NCBI RefSeq assembly: GCF_000003815.2
Contig: NC_049980.1
Location: forward strand, 29,155,494 to 29,210,702
DNA: 55,209 nt
Reading direction: 5' to 3'
From: Branchiostoma floridae
Lineage: Eukaryota; Chordata; Leptocardii; Amphioxiformes; Branchiostomatidae
The notes beneath the pieces were generated by a model. It saw only the letters and a program-made list of their open reading frames with translations, was not told where the DNA came from and did no database searches. The position numbers and the translations under genes were made by a program. Every line of letters starts with the position of its first letter. Positions within the stretch are counted from its first letter, which is position 1. Below are positions 11,746-21,608 of the stretch, piece after piece.

Positions 11746-12048
11746 TACAACTACAACTACTACTACTTCTTCTTCTGCTGCTGTTACTGCTACTGCTACT
11801 GCTACTGCTATTGCTACTACTTCACAGACTATGACTGCGCAAAGTTACTAAATGGCAATGAAGACTACATTTACTACAAACCCCTTTTCACGGATGTGAC
11901 AATGTTTGTATTGTCCCGTTCTGCAGGTGCGATCGGCGGTTCCCTGGGCCTGTTCATCGGCGCCAGTATCATCACTCTGGCGGAGATTGGGGAGTATCTC
12001 ATCACCAGACCCTTCAAGTGTTTCCGTAAGAAAACAAGGCTGGAGTAG
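4703..12048 (+). CDS. ASIC/BASIC-like DEG/ENaC sodium channel, gene A (11 exons, 464 aa)
   Basis: Predicted trimeric amiloride-type sodium channel subunit. Exons: 4703-4792, 5745-5836, 6460-6558, 7192-7432, 7752-7880, 8103-8255, 8415-8559, 9944-10000, 10334-10508, 11039-11130, 11927-12048. All have AG/GT borders and compatible phases, giving 464 codons plus TAG. Features: acidic N-terminus; HG at residues 26-27; TM1 about 38-60; [14 protein letters not shown] after TM1; a Pro-Thr run (TPTPSPTP); CTWRGEPC, matching ASIC CHFRGEVC; NFT sequon and [14 protein letters not shown]; cysteine-rich palm/thumb; TM2 with GLFIGAS (GAS at 436-438) and a short basic tail. ASIC1a is about 528 residues, so the ectodomain is compact. 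ASIC1a His72/His73 align with Asp-Thr, so proton gating may be absent and a BASIC-like role is possible. Exon 9 carries 7 residues more than gene B, in a poorly conserved tail. A 60-bp minisatellite fills the start of intron 7. Confidence 0.9.
4864..4912 (+). repeat. Dispersed repeat 3' end with GATACA tail
   Basis: TGTGTTACGCCGAAGGGCGG then TTATACCGGCTATATAGATA and CAGATACAG. Copies: 15059-15119 (longer tail) and, reversed, 23760-23826. Constant body with variable tail resembles a retroposon 3' end. Here in intron 1 of gene A, and at 15059 in intron 2 of gene B. Confidence 0.55.
6572..6713. mobile_element. MITE family B (ends CACATTTCCAAACCGGGGCC)
   Basis: CACATTTCCAAACCGGGGCC and CGGCCGGGCTGTTT on the left; AGCTGCCCGGCCGGGCCTCG and TTGGGAACTGTGACG on the right. 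GGAAACGAAAAAT and TTTTCGTTCCCGAAA pair as inner inverted repeats. This is the most abundant family in the window. It starts 13 bases after the exon 3 donor of gene A. Confidence 0.75.
6744..6853 (+). repeat. 18-bp minisatellite, six copies
   Basis: Unit AATATAACCATACAAATG with one variant copy (CACATG). In intron 3 of gene A beside a family B MITE. Confidence 0.9.
7906..8050 (+). repeat. GT microsatellite, gene A intron 5
   Basis: GT dinucleotides with scattered C, A and G interruptions; lies between exons 5 and 6. It creates open frames of repeated CV/HT residues with no coding meaning. Confidence 0.95.
8560..9748 (+). repeat. 60-bp minisatellite derived from exon 7 of gene A plus its splice donor
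   Basis: Starting at the exon 7 donor, a 60-bp unit recurs at 8565, 8625, 8685, 8745, 8805, 8865, 8925, a shortened copy near 8985, then 9032 to 9692 every 60 bp: 20 intronic copies, with 8505-8564 as the exonic founder. Each unit is the last 55 bases of exon 7 (CRAHWVET...MELPG coding) plus GTTAG, so it contains CCAG|GTTAGT again. The exon frame hits TAG immediately after each donor. The last copy ends CTGGTATGT instead. Copies differ at a few sites (G/T in AGGGCG or AGGTCG, ACCATG or ACCTTG), useful for ordering the array's growth. Confidence 0.97.
10035..10290. mobile_element. Nested inverted-repeat elements: a fold-back inside a family A remnant
   Basis: CCTTCCACTAGGGCGGCGCT (10039) is a family A left end and ATCTTTTTACGTTTCGTGTC (10257) its interior. 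Between them, 10102-10237 is a near-perfect fold-back: TATACCCC...CGCGAAAATCGATCGGACGA on the left and its complement on the right, with a centre of about 20 bp. A half copy of the inner element lies at 15865-15910. In intron 8 of gene A. Confidence 0.65.
10590..10763. mobile_element. 174-bp MITE with CAGTGGAAGCC ends and TA duplications
   Basis: Left CAGTGGAAGCCGCTTAATTG and right (complement) CAGTGGAAGCCAGTTAATTG form terminal inverted repeats, with TA at 10588-10589 and 10764-10765. Internally TTGTCCGA/TTATCCGG motifs repeat. Inserted in intron 9 of gene A, about 80 bp after the donor. Confidence 0.75.
11525..11822 (+). repeat. ACT/CTA trinucleotide tract, gene A intron 10
   Basis: About 300 bp of CTA/CTG triplets, shifting from pure CTA to mixed CTA/CTG/CTT. 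It ends about 100 bp before the TM2 exon. Confidence 0.92.
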
Positions 12049-12639
12049 AAAGCATCGTTGACAAACAGTAGGAGAGAAACAACAAGCAACAAGATAACTA
12101 AAGCAAGGAAAATCAGACAGGATCTTGGTTTCACCTGAAATATGTTATAGACTTCAGTTGATTTTAATCCGTGTTAATGGAAAAACAAGTATCTTAATAT
12201 AGAATGTTAATGTGGTCCTTTTAGACTTGTGATGTAAATACATATGATATACATAGATGCGTGCAGAAGGTTTCTCAAGTATCATGTCCATCTGTGGTAG
12301 ACGGATTGTTTGTTTGTATACGTTTGTTTGTTTGTTTGTTTGTTTGTTTTAAGGATAAAATAAGTAGTAATTGTGTACAAATTTTCTTCCCAACATTGAT
12401 GTAAAACATCGTTTTTCTTGAATCAAGACAGTGGTATTAAAGTTTCTTTATAGTCAAACACACTTCTGAAGTTTGGTTATTTTAGAGATGAAGAAGTCTC
12501 TGTTTTTGACGATGACTACAATGAATTGGCAATGCCTTGAAAGAGTTGGTAAAGGTGAATGTAGTCCCATAGCCTTTTCGAGGAAGTAGAGGCAATGGAT
12601 GTTATCCACTGTGTCTAGTAGGTCATGTTATTGGAAGGC

Positions 12640-12740
12640 GGAACCCAACTTTCTCCTTCCACCACCTTTTACCTCCCCAACCGGAGTGAGGTACCCATTT
12701 TACACCTGAGTGGAGTGACAAAACATAATCAGAATCAGCT
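12640..12740 (-). mobile_element. SINE-like dispersed repeat, one of at least five copies
   Basis: CTCCTTCCACCACCTTTTAC, GTGAGGTACCCATTTTACAC and CTGAGTGGAGTGA recur at 3365-3432, 14918-14962, 29049-29195 (opposite strand) and 43095-43185. The 29049 copy also has TCCTGGGTTCGAAAC, a B-box-like promoter element, which suggests a tRNA-derived SINE. All sit in introns or gene flanks. Confidence 0.5.
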
Positions 12741-12937
12741 GCCATGAGCTTTTCCGTGGTGAAAATGCACTTCTGCTCCCCTGCCAAGTGGGCCTATTTT
12801 AGATTGAGATTTTCTGTGTATTTGTACAATGAGGAACTAGCCTACTCTTGCTATGAATATATAGGAAGACTTTCATCCAGCAAAAGTGCATATACAGGTT
12901 GTAATATGCAGATATAGGAGTGAAACAAGACAAGGAT

Positions 12938-12943
12938 AATAAA
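12938..12943 (+). terminator. Candidate poly(A) signal of gene A
   Basis: AATAAA 890 bases after the stop; an earlier ATTAAA near 12435 is an alternative. No cleavage data. Confidence 0.35.
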
Positions 12944-13555
12944 GATTTTTTCCTTCACATGAGAGCAATAGTATGTTCTAACTGTAATCTACTGGTATAT
13001 CTATCGCCAAATACTTGTTGAGCACCACTCCATGCACCAAGCAGTGCCACACAATACCAGCTGGGTAACTCACACCGAAGACGTCCTTGATCACACCGGT
13101 ACCTGCCGTTTTGAATGACGGAAGTAGGACAACAATAGACAACAGATATTATTGTACTTTTCCACTGGGTGGTAAAAGTTAAGCGACCTAAATTGGATTA
13201 GTATGTGCTATGATTTCATCAAACAATTGATAAAACATCACACAATTGATAAAACATCATATTTCTACATCCATGATGTCGAAATATGACTTGAAACACA
13301 ATAAAACACAGGAAATTTACAAAATAATGTTTGAACTACTAAAGGGTTCTGGTGGCTTATTTTGGGCTGGCATTTCCAATTCCAACAACGTTTACGGGAA
13401 CGTCAAATTGAATCATAGTTTAATAGATTAGCATCATTTATGCTCTTGAATAATTCTTAGTACTTTTTGTTGTCTGTTATACTCGGATGGGAAATGTGAC
13501 GTATCTATTCTCAAGATAGGTCAGCCGATTCTTACTAGACCGTGTACTCCTGGAC

Positions 13556-13640
13556 GGTCGAATGTCACTTTTTCAATTGATGCTTTCTTCGGAAAGACAG
13601 TATAGATCACCCCACCTCAAGTCTGGCGTCGATTCTTTGT
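13556..13640 (+). promoter_or_regulatory. Upstream block of gene B matching that of gene A
   Basis: Partner of 4478-4560. The retained identity in otherwise diverged flanks suggests function or shared transcription start. TATA or initiator elements were not identified with confidence. Confidence 0.5.
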
Positions 13641-14204
13641 TGAGAAATCGTTGTTTCTTTATGTCCAGCATCAACAACGTGCAACATACAATTCTAATTT
13701 GTCACATCTTTGAACCATTGGGACTAAAAAGGACAACGACAACGGCAAATCAATGTTGTTAAACTTGTTTTCCTATGGAGATGGAGGCTGAAAAATAAAT
13801 GGTCGCTTCGGTACCTGTATGTGATAGTTTGACATTTGTTGATGATGCAGGTGCTGTGCAGACGGTGCGTCACGTCTGTCAATGTGCTCGCTTATCGCCC
13901 TTAACGGAACACATCAATCACCTGTCGAGCTCAACGTAACTTTAGCTGAGACTCTCCTTAACACGCACCAATTAAAGTTTGACGCTCCTGAAATACGTAC
14001 ATTCAATTGCGAACTTTGACTATTCTTGACTTGGTCTAACCTTTTGGCGTACTTTGACTTATACAACGTGTCTCCCGAGTTTAAAACTCTCTGACGTTTC
14101 AACCATAATCGTCAGCTTTTTTATATTGGATATCATTTGTACATCATCATACGAAACGTACGTTCTTATGTCTAAAGCTATTTCACATAAGAGTACTATA
14201 CAGG

Positions 14205-17200
14205 ATGAACGCTGAGCCGATAGACGCCATGTGGGCAGCACAAAGGGAGAAAGACGAAGAAAAAGAAGAGAATTCTCCCGAGTACGAATTTGCGACGGGA
14301 ACGACTCTCCATGGACTAAACAAGGTACGCAACAACATTTTAGTCTTATCAAAACTAAAAACTAACCTAATAACCACTGTCATTTTTTGGCATTCCATTT
14401 TATGATTATTTACATGCACATTTCATTATCTACTTTATTTACTTCATTGACGGTCATATTTATTTACTTGTATTATGCATTTCTTTGTTGTGTCATCTAG
14501 AGGTGCTTTTGTCATTATTGCGCAATGTGACAATAAGGATTTTACCATGGTCAATACTGAACAGTGCACTTGAACAGGCCTTGAAATTTCAGGATCGAAA
14601 TTAGCCCACTGACCTCGACTTTCTCTCCCTAGATCGCAGACGCTCCGAACTGGGGGGTTCGTCTCGTATGGATCTGCATTTTCCTGGGATGTCTTGGATA
14701 CTCTTCTTACCTCATAACGGAAACGTACGTAGTTAGTTTTCCCACATTTGTGGAAAGATTGACATAATAGGCAACGATCACCTTTTCAAGATGTCAATCC
14801 GGAGACCCGACTGTAAGGTTTGATCCACACCTCGAAGGACCCCTACTCTTTCCTACAAGTGTTGAGGGTTCTTTAAGTTTAACGTCATGTCCAAGGGCCG
14901 GCCCTAATAAAAAAAAAACAGGTATCCGTTTACACCTGAGTGAAGTAGGGAAAGTCAAGTAGGTTTACGACATGTTACCCTTGTTAATATAGGGTTTTCA
15001 AGGTTTTTCAAGTTTGATTGCTGCACATTTCAGACGGTACACTTGACCGTCAAAGCTGTTGTGTTACGCCGAACGGCGGTTATACCGGCTATATAGATAC
15101 AGATACAGATACAGATACCAGTTATATGCATCATTTACTTATTCATCTAATCACTTATGGTAACTTTATCTGCCATAAGGTAACTTAAATTGGTATGTAC
15201 CTCACAGGTATGTTTGAAGATAACTATTTGTTTTGTTCTATCTAGTCTCTTGGCGTATTTCTCTTACGACACAGTGACAGACGTGTCTCTCAAGTTTGAG
15301 GAATCTCTGGACTTCCCGGCCGTCACCTTCTGTAACTTCAACAAGTAAGTCTGAATCAAAAATTACTAAATCATAAGCGTCATCTGTGTATCATTCTTGA
15401 TATTTTATTTTCCGTTTCTGCAAACAGGCTGGCCCGGAAAGGCGACCAACATTACTATGCTTGTTAGCGGCGCGTTTACATAGGTCGTGCGATCGTTGTA
15501 CGGTTTTGCTTTTTTTTGCCATAGGGTTTTCGAGCAAGCCGTGACAGAACCATCTACCGACATGGATAAGAAAACAGCATTTTGTGTACCACGACAGTTG
15601 AACTTTGCAGGAGACGTTCGTTTTTGTCCTCTCAAATTCCCGAAGTTAGCGATCGTACGAAGATCGCACGACTTATGTGACCGCGCCCTAATACCCCTGT
15701 CACATTATCCACGATCTTTGGGCGTATCGATGGAAGATCGGCCATATTTAAGATCGACATAGGGTTGCTCGTATTTTCACCTGAAGACCGTCCTTGTCAC
15801 ATATAAGCAATATTTTGTACCTTGTACAATTGTTGTAAAATAAAGTTAATATAAGCGAGACTCGGGCGATTGCCGCAGAATCGTCGTCCGATCGATTTTA
15901 TAGGGGTATAATGGACAGGGGTATAATGGACAGTCATCAACCCTCCAGTTTCCCACGACATTGTGAATTACAAGTTTATTTCGTCAATAACAGGTATGCC
16001 TTCAGGAAGGTTGCCGGCAATCCTAGAATCAATGTCTACCTGGAGCCACTGTATGCCTTCCCAAAGGAGTATGTCATAATTGGACCACCCATCTACAAAA
16101 ACGACGGTCCCACGCCGACCCCGACCCCCACGCCCTTCTTCTACGACTTGGCCGGCATCACGGAGTACGCCGGCTTCCAATTGATCGATGGGCTGGTGGA
16201 GTGCTCCTGGAGGGGGGAACGTTGCACCCTTAAGGTAAAGATGTCCTCTACAGCATAATACAAATTCGTCTCAAATTATCAATTCTATCAATCAGCGTCT
16301 GAAAAACATTTATTTTCAAACCTTTCTAAGAGAGATACACAATGACAACAAAGGTGGATCCGCTAAAAACAGTTTGAGGTCTTACAGACTGATCAAGTCC
16401 ACCTATAATGTAGAACAATTCCTGGATATTGACAATATTCGGCACAGGACGGCCGTCACAAAACTACGAATCAGTTGCCATAAATTACACATTGAAACCG
16501 GAAGACATAACCGCACTCCTCTAGAACAACGAATATGTAGATACTACAACCTAGATAAGTTAGAAGACGAACATCATTTTGTAGTAGAATGTAGTTTGTA
16601 CAAGAAAGAGAGAGCTGAACTCTACAGACTAATAGAACCCATGTTCCCCCACGTCATACATCTAAGTAATATTGACAAATTTATATTCCTTATGAATCTA
16701 GACAAACCTTTACTTATAAAGCATATCTGTTTTTACATTTTCAATATCACAAAGAAACGAAAAGAAGCCGAATGTACGCAGTAGAATACGATTCTTGAGT
16801 AGTATAGATTCATTGTATCATGTTGTATCATTTGTTGTGACCTGTACTGAACCCAGTGGGTATGTATGTACAATAAAGGTCTTCATTCATTCATTCATTC
16901 ATTCATTCATTAACGCTTTGATAGGATCAGCTCAAGGTGGTATCTCACTGCACTTGGGGCACGGGTGCGGCACTATGGGGCTCGTTCACTGCGGCACTGT
17001 TGTGTTATTTTCGCCGATCTTTATCATTTAGATATTGCGTTTTAATGCTTAAAAGTATGACTCAGAAAACAACAAAATGTACAAAACGTAAGAAAATTCG
17101 TTATTTATCTCTGAAATTCGTTGATTAATCTTTCGAACCCCGCCGTGCTGCACACCGGTGGCCCAAGTGCAGTGAGATACCACCTTTACCTGGTAGCCTC

Positions 17201-19492
17201 ACAGTACTTTGAGCAATTGGTTCCAATTATGATTTGCATTGATTTGATTCTTGACGATAGCTACTTTGCTTCCCTTCCTTGCCGTCTTACACCAGAACTT
17301 CACCCGGACGCTGTCGCAGTTCGGCAACTGTTACGTCTTTAACGGCGATCCGGAGAAGGAATCCGTAAAGCAGACAGTGTCCGGGTCGGGCAACGGGCTG
17401 CATCTCATCATCAATGTGCTAGCTGTAAGTCTTCGTTCAAAACAAATCTTATAATAGGCCATATGTTGATTTGATTGTATGGATGACATCCTTTAGGAAC
17501 CCCAAAACGGATGCCAGCATGTGAATAAAAAAAATAGTTTGACGAAAAAAAGTTGCCTTCAATGGGAAATCTAACTGTTCAGGGAGGTTGAACAAACAAT
17601 TGAACGCACAATCTATAGTATACAGGACAATAGAGTCTTCATTTTTGGCGACGCCTCAGGGGCTAGCCTACTATTATAGTGTGCGTCCGTTTGACAAGAA
17701 TTCCCAAAATCCCACAGGCATGTCAGGAATTTTTCCACGCCTGCGTAGTTGCATCATCCCTTTAGAGGGAAATAACTGGGGATTGGGTTGACGGATCTTC
17801 ATAATATAAATGTAGATAGCTTCAGAGATGCCTTACATAATTAAATACTAATCATGCAAATCAAGGGCTAATTTGCATAAGTAATGAGGACAGTTTATAA
17901 ATACACTACATTTCATGTAAGAAACAAAAAAATATGCCATATGTAACTAAAAAAAGAGAGAATTATAGGGCTTGCTGTTAAGTATATATCTGATTGGCAA
18001 AAATTCCCGAAATTCCAAAGCAGTTCGTCCGCCCGTGCGTAATTACACCACATTCTGGAAAGGAATAACTCGGGAAGGGGTTGACGGATCATCGTGATTT
18101 TTCATATGTAGATAACTTCGGAGATGCCTTCCATAAATAAGAACTATCAATGCAAACTAGGGGCTAATTTGCATAATTAATGAGCACAGTTTATTAAGCC
18201 ACATAATACTAATTTCATTATACTAGTACACTTAAACTGTTAAACATGACATATATAACTAAAAAAGAGAGAAATATCGATAGACACCAATTATGCAAAT
18301 TGTTACCTAATTTACATAATCAATGAGAAACTTTGTATTATAGTGTTAGATGACGAAAATTCCATTCTTGCTACATTTGGCAGCAACATGTATGTTAAGT
18401 TGAATATGAAGACGTAAGCCATCCAAATAAGGGTCTCATTTACATAATCTATGAGAAAATGCTACAATAGCTTTCTTTGCTAAGACTTTCATACTTTGAA
18501 CACATTGTTATTGAGGTAGAGGAGACGATTAAGTGATATCTTTTATGCAAATTGGGACCTCATTTGCATGATTAATGAGAAACATTTATAATAGGTCACT
18601 CCAGCTCGTCACAAGAGATCGCCTTTTTCTTGCTAACAGCAAATATTAATATGCCCTTCAAACATCCATCACGTAAAACAATCTCCATGCATACAGTCAG
18701 GCGAAAGGATAGCACACAACTACAACACACTTAAAAAACAATAATCATTAATACTTATAAACAATAAAACCGTCGCCATGGCAATGGTTTTTATTGCCAC
18801 ACTTATTGTTATTTCACATGTTCTTTGGCCTTGAAACATTCTATGGCATATATTTGCTTATTTTTCAGCTACTATTTGAACAATGGTTGAAAACGTTTTT
18901 TTGGAAACGGCTGCAAATAGATCCATCCATATGATTAAATCAACATGGCCTTTAAACGAAGAAAAGCTCAATCGCTAATTTATTTTTATAAGAGAAACAT
19001 TCAGTGGCAAAAACTACTCATTGTCAATTGTTTGTACCATTTAATAGGATCAGTATTCAGAAGACCCCTCACAAGGCGGGTCGTCCGACGTGGGGTTGAA
19101 GGTCCACATCCATCCTCGAGGGGAGCCCGCCAAAATGGACACACAGGGCATCGCCATCGGGCCGGGAACACATGCCTATGTGGGGATGTCAAAGATTAAT
19201 GTAAGGTTTATTGTTGCTGATGGTTCCTTTCTGTAAACGCGCGCGTGTGTGTCTGTGTGTGCGTGTGTGTGTCTGTTTGTGTGTCTGTGAGTGTATGTAT
19301 GTGTGTGTGTGTGTGTTTGTTTGTGTGTGCTCACGCGTGTGTGTGTGTGTGTATGTGTGGTTTTCTCTGTGTGTGCATGTTTGTGTGTCTGTGCGTGTTT
19401 GTCTGTGCGTGTGTGTGTGTGTGTGTTTGTGTGTCTGTGCGTGGGGCCATATGTACCTGTTTGTATTTGCATGTGCGTGTGTGTGTGTGTGC

Positions 19493-19538
<46 letters not shown>

Positions 19539-21548
19539 GTGTGCGCGCGCGCGCGCGCGCGCGTGTGTGTGTGACAATACAAGTTACATGATAATCGAAC
19601 ATCATTAGGTGACAGTTCTCGTTTTGTTGTGTTCATTGATGCACTGTTCGCTGCTTTCAGTATCAAAACGAGATCCCGCCGTGGGGAAATTGTGAGGAAA
19701 AGAAGCTGAATCATTACGACACCTATACCCTAACGGGGTGTCTGTTGGAGTGTAGGGCGCACTGGGTGGAGACCATGTGTAACTGCACCGCCATGGAACT
19801 GCCAGGTTAGTGTAGGTCGCACTGGGTGGAGACCATGTGTAACTGTACCGCCATGGAACTGCCAGGTTAGTGTAGGTCGCACTGGGTGGAGACCATGTGT
19901 AACTGTACCGCCATGGAACTGCCAGGTTAGTGACTTTGAACGAGAATCTATGATCTCTGGCGGCCCGGGGTACTTTCCCGTCTGGAACGAGGTATCTCAA
20001 GATGCTTTGCTGACCCTGATGTTTGTCCAAACCGCTACTGTTTTCTGCATCCTCCAAACACGACAAAATGTTTTCTTACCCTGAGAGAAGGTGACGTGTG
20101 CATCCTTATTTGACAAAGACACACTGTACCTGAAGCATGCGTGTATGCCTGGGAAATGTTCTAGCTCTACAAGTGATAACTGTATCGATCTTTCTGTGTG
20201 CCAAGCATTCATTAAAAAAAAGCGTAATGTGATTTTAATTACCTCTTATGAATGACCTTTATTGTACGTGCAGACCTACTGGGTTAAGTACATGTCTCCA
20301 AGGAGATTTTTTAACCTCCTTGATGTCTCAAAAATAATAGTTTACAGATGCATGTGCACCTTATTACCGTCTATCACATCTTCATAATTGCTCGTTCAAT
20401 TTCCAGGGAATATGGACATCTGCGATCCTCAAACAGTCGTGGATTGTGTGACGTCAGTCTACAGTAAGTGTTGACATTGACAATAGTAAACAGTATGGGT
20501 TGGCCTCCTTCGCAGACTTCTAGCAGCGCTCAGGCTCTTAGAATTTTTGGGGAGGGGGGAACTCTGGTTCGTGATTTTAAAGATGGCATAAGGTTCTCTA
20601 GTGTCGTGAGGTTCCGCGCTGCCCATTTTTCAACAATGAACGATTCATGGAACCTTGTATTCCAGATTGCACTATCTCAGTTGCTTTCAATCCCGGTGTG
20701 TCAAACGCCTTTTCTTGTCCGCCCATTTTTGTATGAATTTTGAAAGGAAGGGGAAGATTGATGACTTAAAGCTACACACAGCACAACACAATCCAATATC
20801 GTTTCCCTGGGTCATTGAGATCTCTGGCGTTGCATGTACATCTGTATTTCTAATATCTTTATTTTCATTTCGATTTTTTTTCAGATCTCATCATTCGAGG
20901 GCGACTGCCTTGCAAGTGCCCGACCCCCTGTGAGATCAGCACGTACGGCAAGTCCGTGTCTTACGCCGGCTGGCCCAACCCTGGCGCTGCGATGAGCCCT
21001 TCCTTGATAGAAAAGTTGGGCCAAGATGAATTTTTACGGTAAAGTATTGACTGCACCTCCCTCATCTCTATGTTTATCCTTGAAATTATTCATTTCATCC
21101 CCTCAAAAAAATATTAGATTTGACTTATGGAAATGTTTTTCGGCACAGGAGAAACTACTGTGCCTTCGACGTCTTCTACAAATCTCTGAACAGCAAGACG
21201 GTCACCCAGAAGAGGGCGATGACGGAGGAAGACCTACTTAGTAAGTAAAGTCTCTTCGGGCTTGTCAGTGCACAGGCATATTTTACTATCATCTATCTTT
21301 ATGTATGAATCATTGAATGGTATAATCTTCCGATGAGATTTTTGTCATTTGTTGTATAGCATTGCCCTTACGCCATGTTTGTTTGTTTGTTTGTTTGTTT
21401 GTTTGTTTATCTATCAGTTTTGTTGCACTCTCCAGGTGCGATCGGCGGTTCCCTGGGCCTGTTCATCGGCGCCAGTATCATCACCCTGGCGGAGATAGCG
21501 GAGTATCTCATCACCAGGCCCTTCAAGTTCCTCTTGAAAAAGAAGTAG
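14205..21548 (+). CDS. ASIC/BASIC-like DEG/ENaC sodium channel, gene B (11 exons, 464 aa)
   Basis: Tandem paralogue of gene A. Exons: 14205-14324, 14633-14724, 15246-15344, 15994-16234, 17296-17424, 19048-19200, 19661-19805, 20407-20463, 20885-21038, 21149-21240, 21436-21548. Phases match gene A exon for exon, giving 464 codons plus TAG. The N-terminus is 10 residues longer (ATG at 14205, HG at 36-37). TM1 follows IADAPNW, then [11 protein letters not shown], a TPTPTPTP linker, [25 protein letters not shown], and TM2 with GLFIGAS (439-441). The tail ends in lysines. Exons 3, 6, 7 and 11 are near-identical to gene A, pointing to recent duplication or gene conversion. Exon 9 is 154 bp, the same as gene C and 21 bp shorter than A. 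The His73-equivalent of ASIC1a is Thr. AATAAA occurs 55 bases after the stop. Introns hold a MITE, a LINE fragment (intron 4), a GT-rich tract (intron 6) and two copies of the exon-7 minisatellite. Confidence 0.9.
15469..15688. mobile_element. MITE with GGCGCGTTTACATAGGTCGT ends
   Basis: Left GCGCGTTTACATAGGTCGTG and right (complement) GCGCGGTCACATAAGTCGTG are inverted repeats that continue through CGATC...GTACG. About 220 bp, no coding. In intron 3 of gene B. The spacer to 15865 holds a half copy of the 10102-10237 fold-back. Confidence 0.6.
16300..16912 (+). mobile_element. Non-LTR retrotransposon (LINE) 3' fragment: reverse-transcriptase C-terminus plus CATT-repeat tail
   Basis: In intron 4 of gene B, an open frame to TAG (about 16784) encodes the C-terminal tail of a LINE polyprotein: [47 protein letters not shown]...[11 protein letters not shown]. 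It matches the fragment at 48826-49415 almost throughout. The zinc-knuckle second Cys is Tyr here (CRYY), a sign of decay. The element ends with GTACAATAAAGGTCTTCATT and CATT repeats (16886-16912). It is 5' truncated; no reverse-transcriptase catalytic region is seen. Confidence 0.8.
16934..17186. mobile_element. MITE family D (ends AAGGTGGTATCTCACTGCAC)
   Basis: Left AAGGTGGTATCTCACTGCAC and right (complement) AAGGTGGTATCTCACTGCAC are identical 20-mers, continuing TTGGGGC/TTGGGCC. 253 bp, no coding. In intron 4 of gene B directly after the LINE tail. The right end is about 110 bp upstream of exon 5. Confidence 0.8.
17680..18600 (+). repeat. Degenerate repeats with paired ATGCAAAT / ATTTGCAT motifs, gene B intron 5
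   Basis: Two related blocks (17680-17960, 17995-18260) share GTTGACGGATC, GTAGATA-CTTC-GAGATGCCTT, ATGCAAAT-cta-AATTTGCATAA and TAATGAG. Shorter versions follow at 18290, 18430 and 18545. The same module lies at 51020-51130. Also AACTAAAAAAAGAGAGAA twice. Confidence 0.75.
19233..19574 (+). repeat. GT/GC-rich microsatellite, gene B intron 6
   Basis: Imperfect GT repeats ending in a GC alternating run (19543-19562). It is not at the same intron as the GT tract in gene A, so it arose separately. Confidence 0.92.
19806..19930 (+). repeat. Two extra copies of the same exon-7/donor minisatellite in gene B
   Basis: After the exon 7 donor of gene B the 60-bp unit (exonic founder at 19751) occurs again at 19811 and 19871, ending in GCCAGGTTAG at 19930. 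It is the same unit as in gene A but a far shorter array. Gene C has none at the equivalent donor (31456). Confidence 0.95.
20240..20290 (-). mobile_element. LINE 3' tail remnant
   Basis: Reads ATGAATGACCTTTATTGTAC then CTACTGGGTTAAGTAC, the complement of the same LINE 3' end (compare 48835-48890). No coding part remains. Located in intron 7 of gene B. Confidence 0.5.
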
Positions 21549-21602
21549 AAAAATAAACAGAATGCAAGAAAATGCAAGAAAATAACAGATAGACTATGAA
21601 GC

Positions 21603-21608
21603 AATAAA
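21603..21608 (+). terminator. Candidate poly(A) signal of gene B
   Basis: AATAAA 55 bases after the TAG; a second AATAAA occurs near 21938. Confidence 0.5.

Larger units (their letters stand above)
12049..14204. other. Spacer between genes A and B
   Basis: 3' region of A, a TTTG run (12308-12350), a SINE-like repeat (12640-12740), a family A left end (about 13155-13200, TTTTCCACTGGGTGG and GCGACCTAAATTGGA) and the block shared with A (13556-13640). No further gene seen. Confidence 0.6.

Noticed and set aside
14059-14419. Minus-strand frames of 78-97 codons
   Set aside because: Antisense shadow of exon 1 of gene B and its 5' flank.
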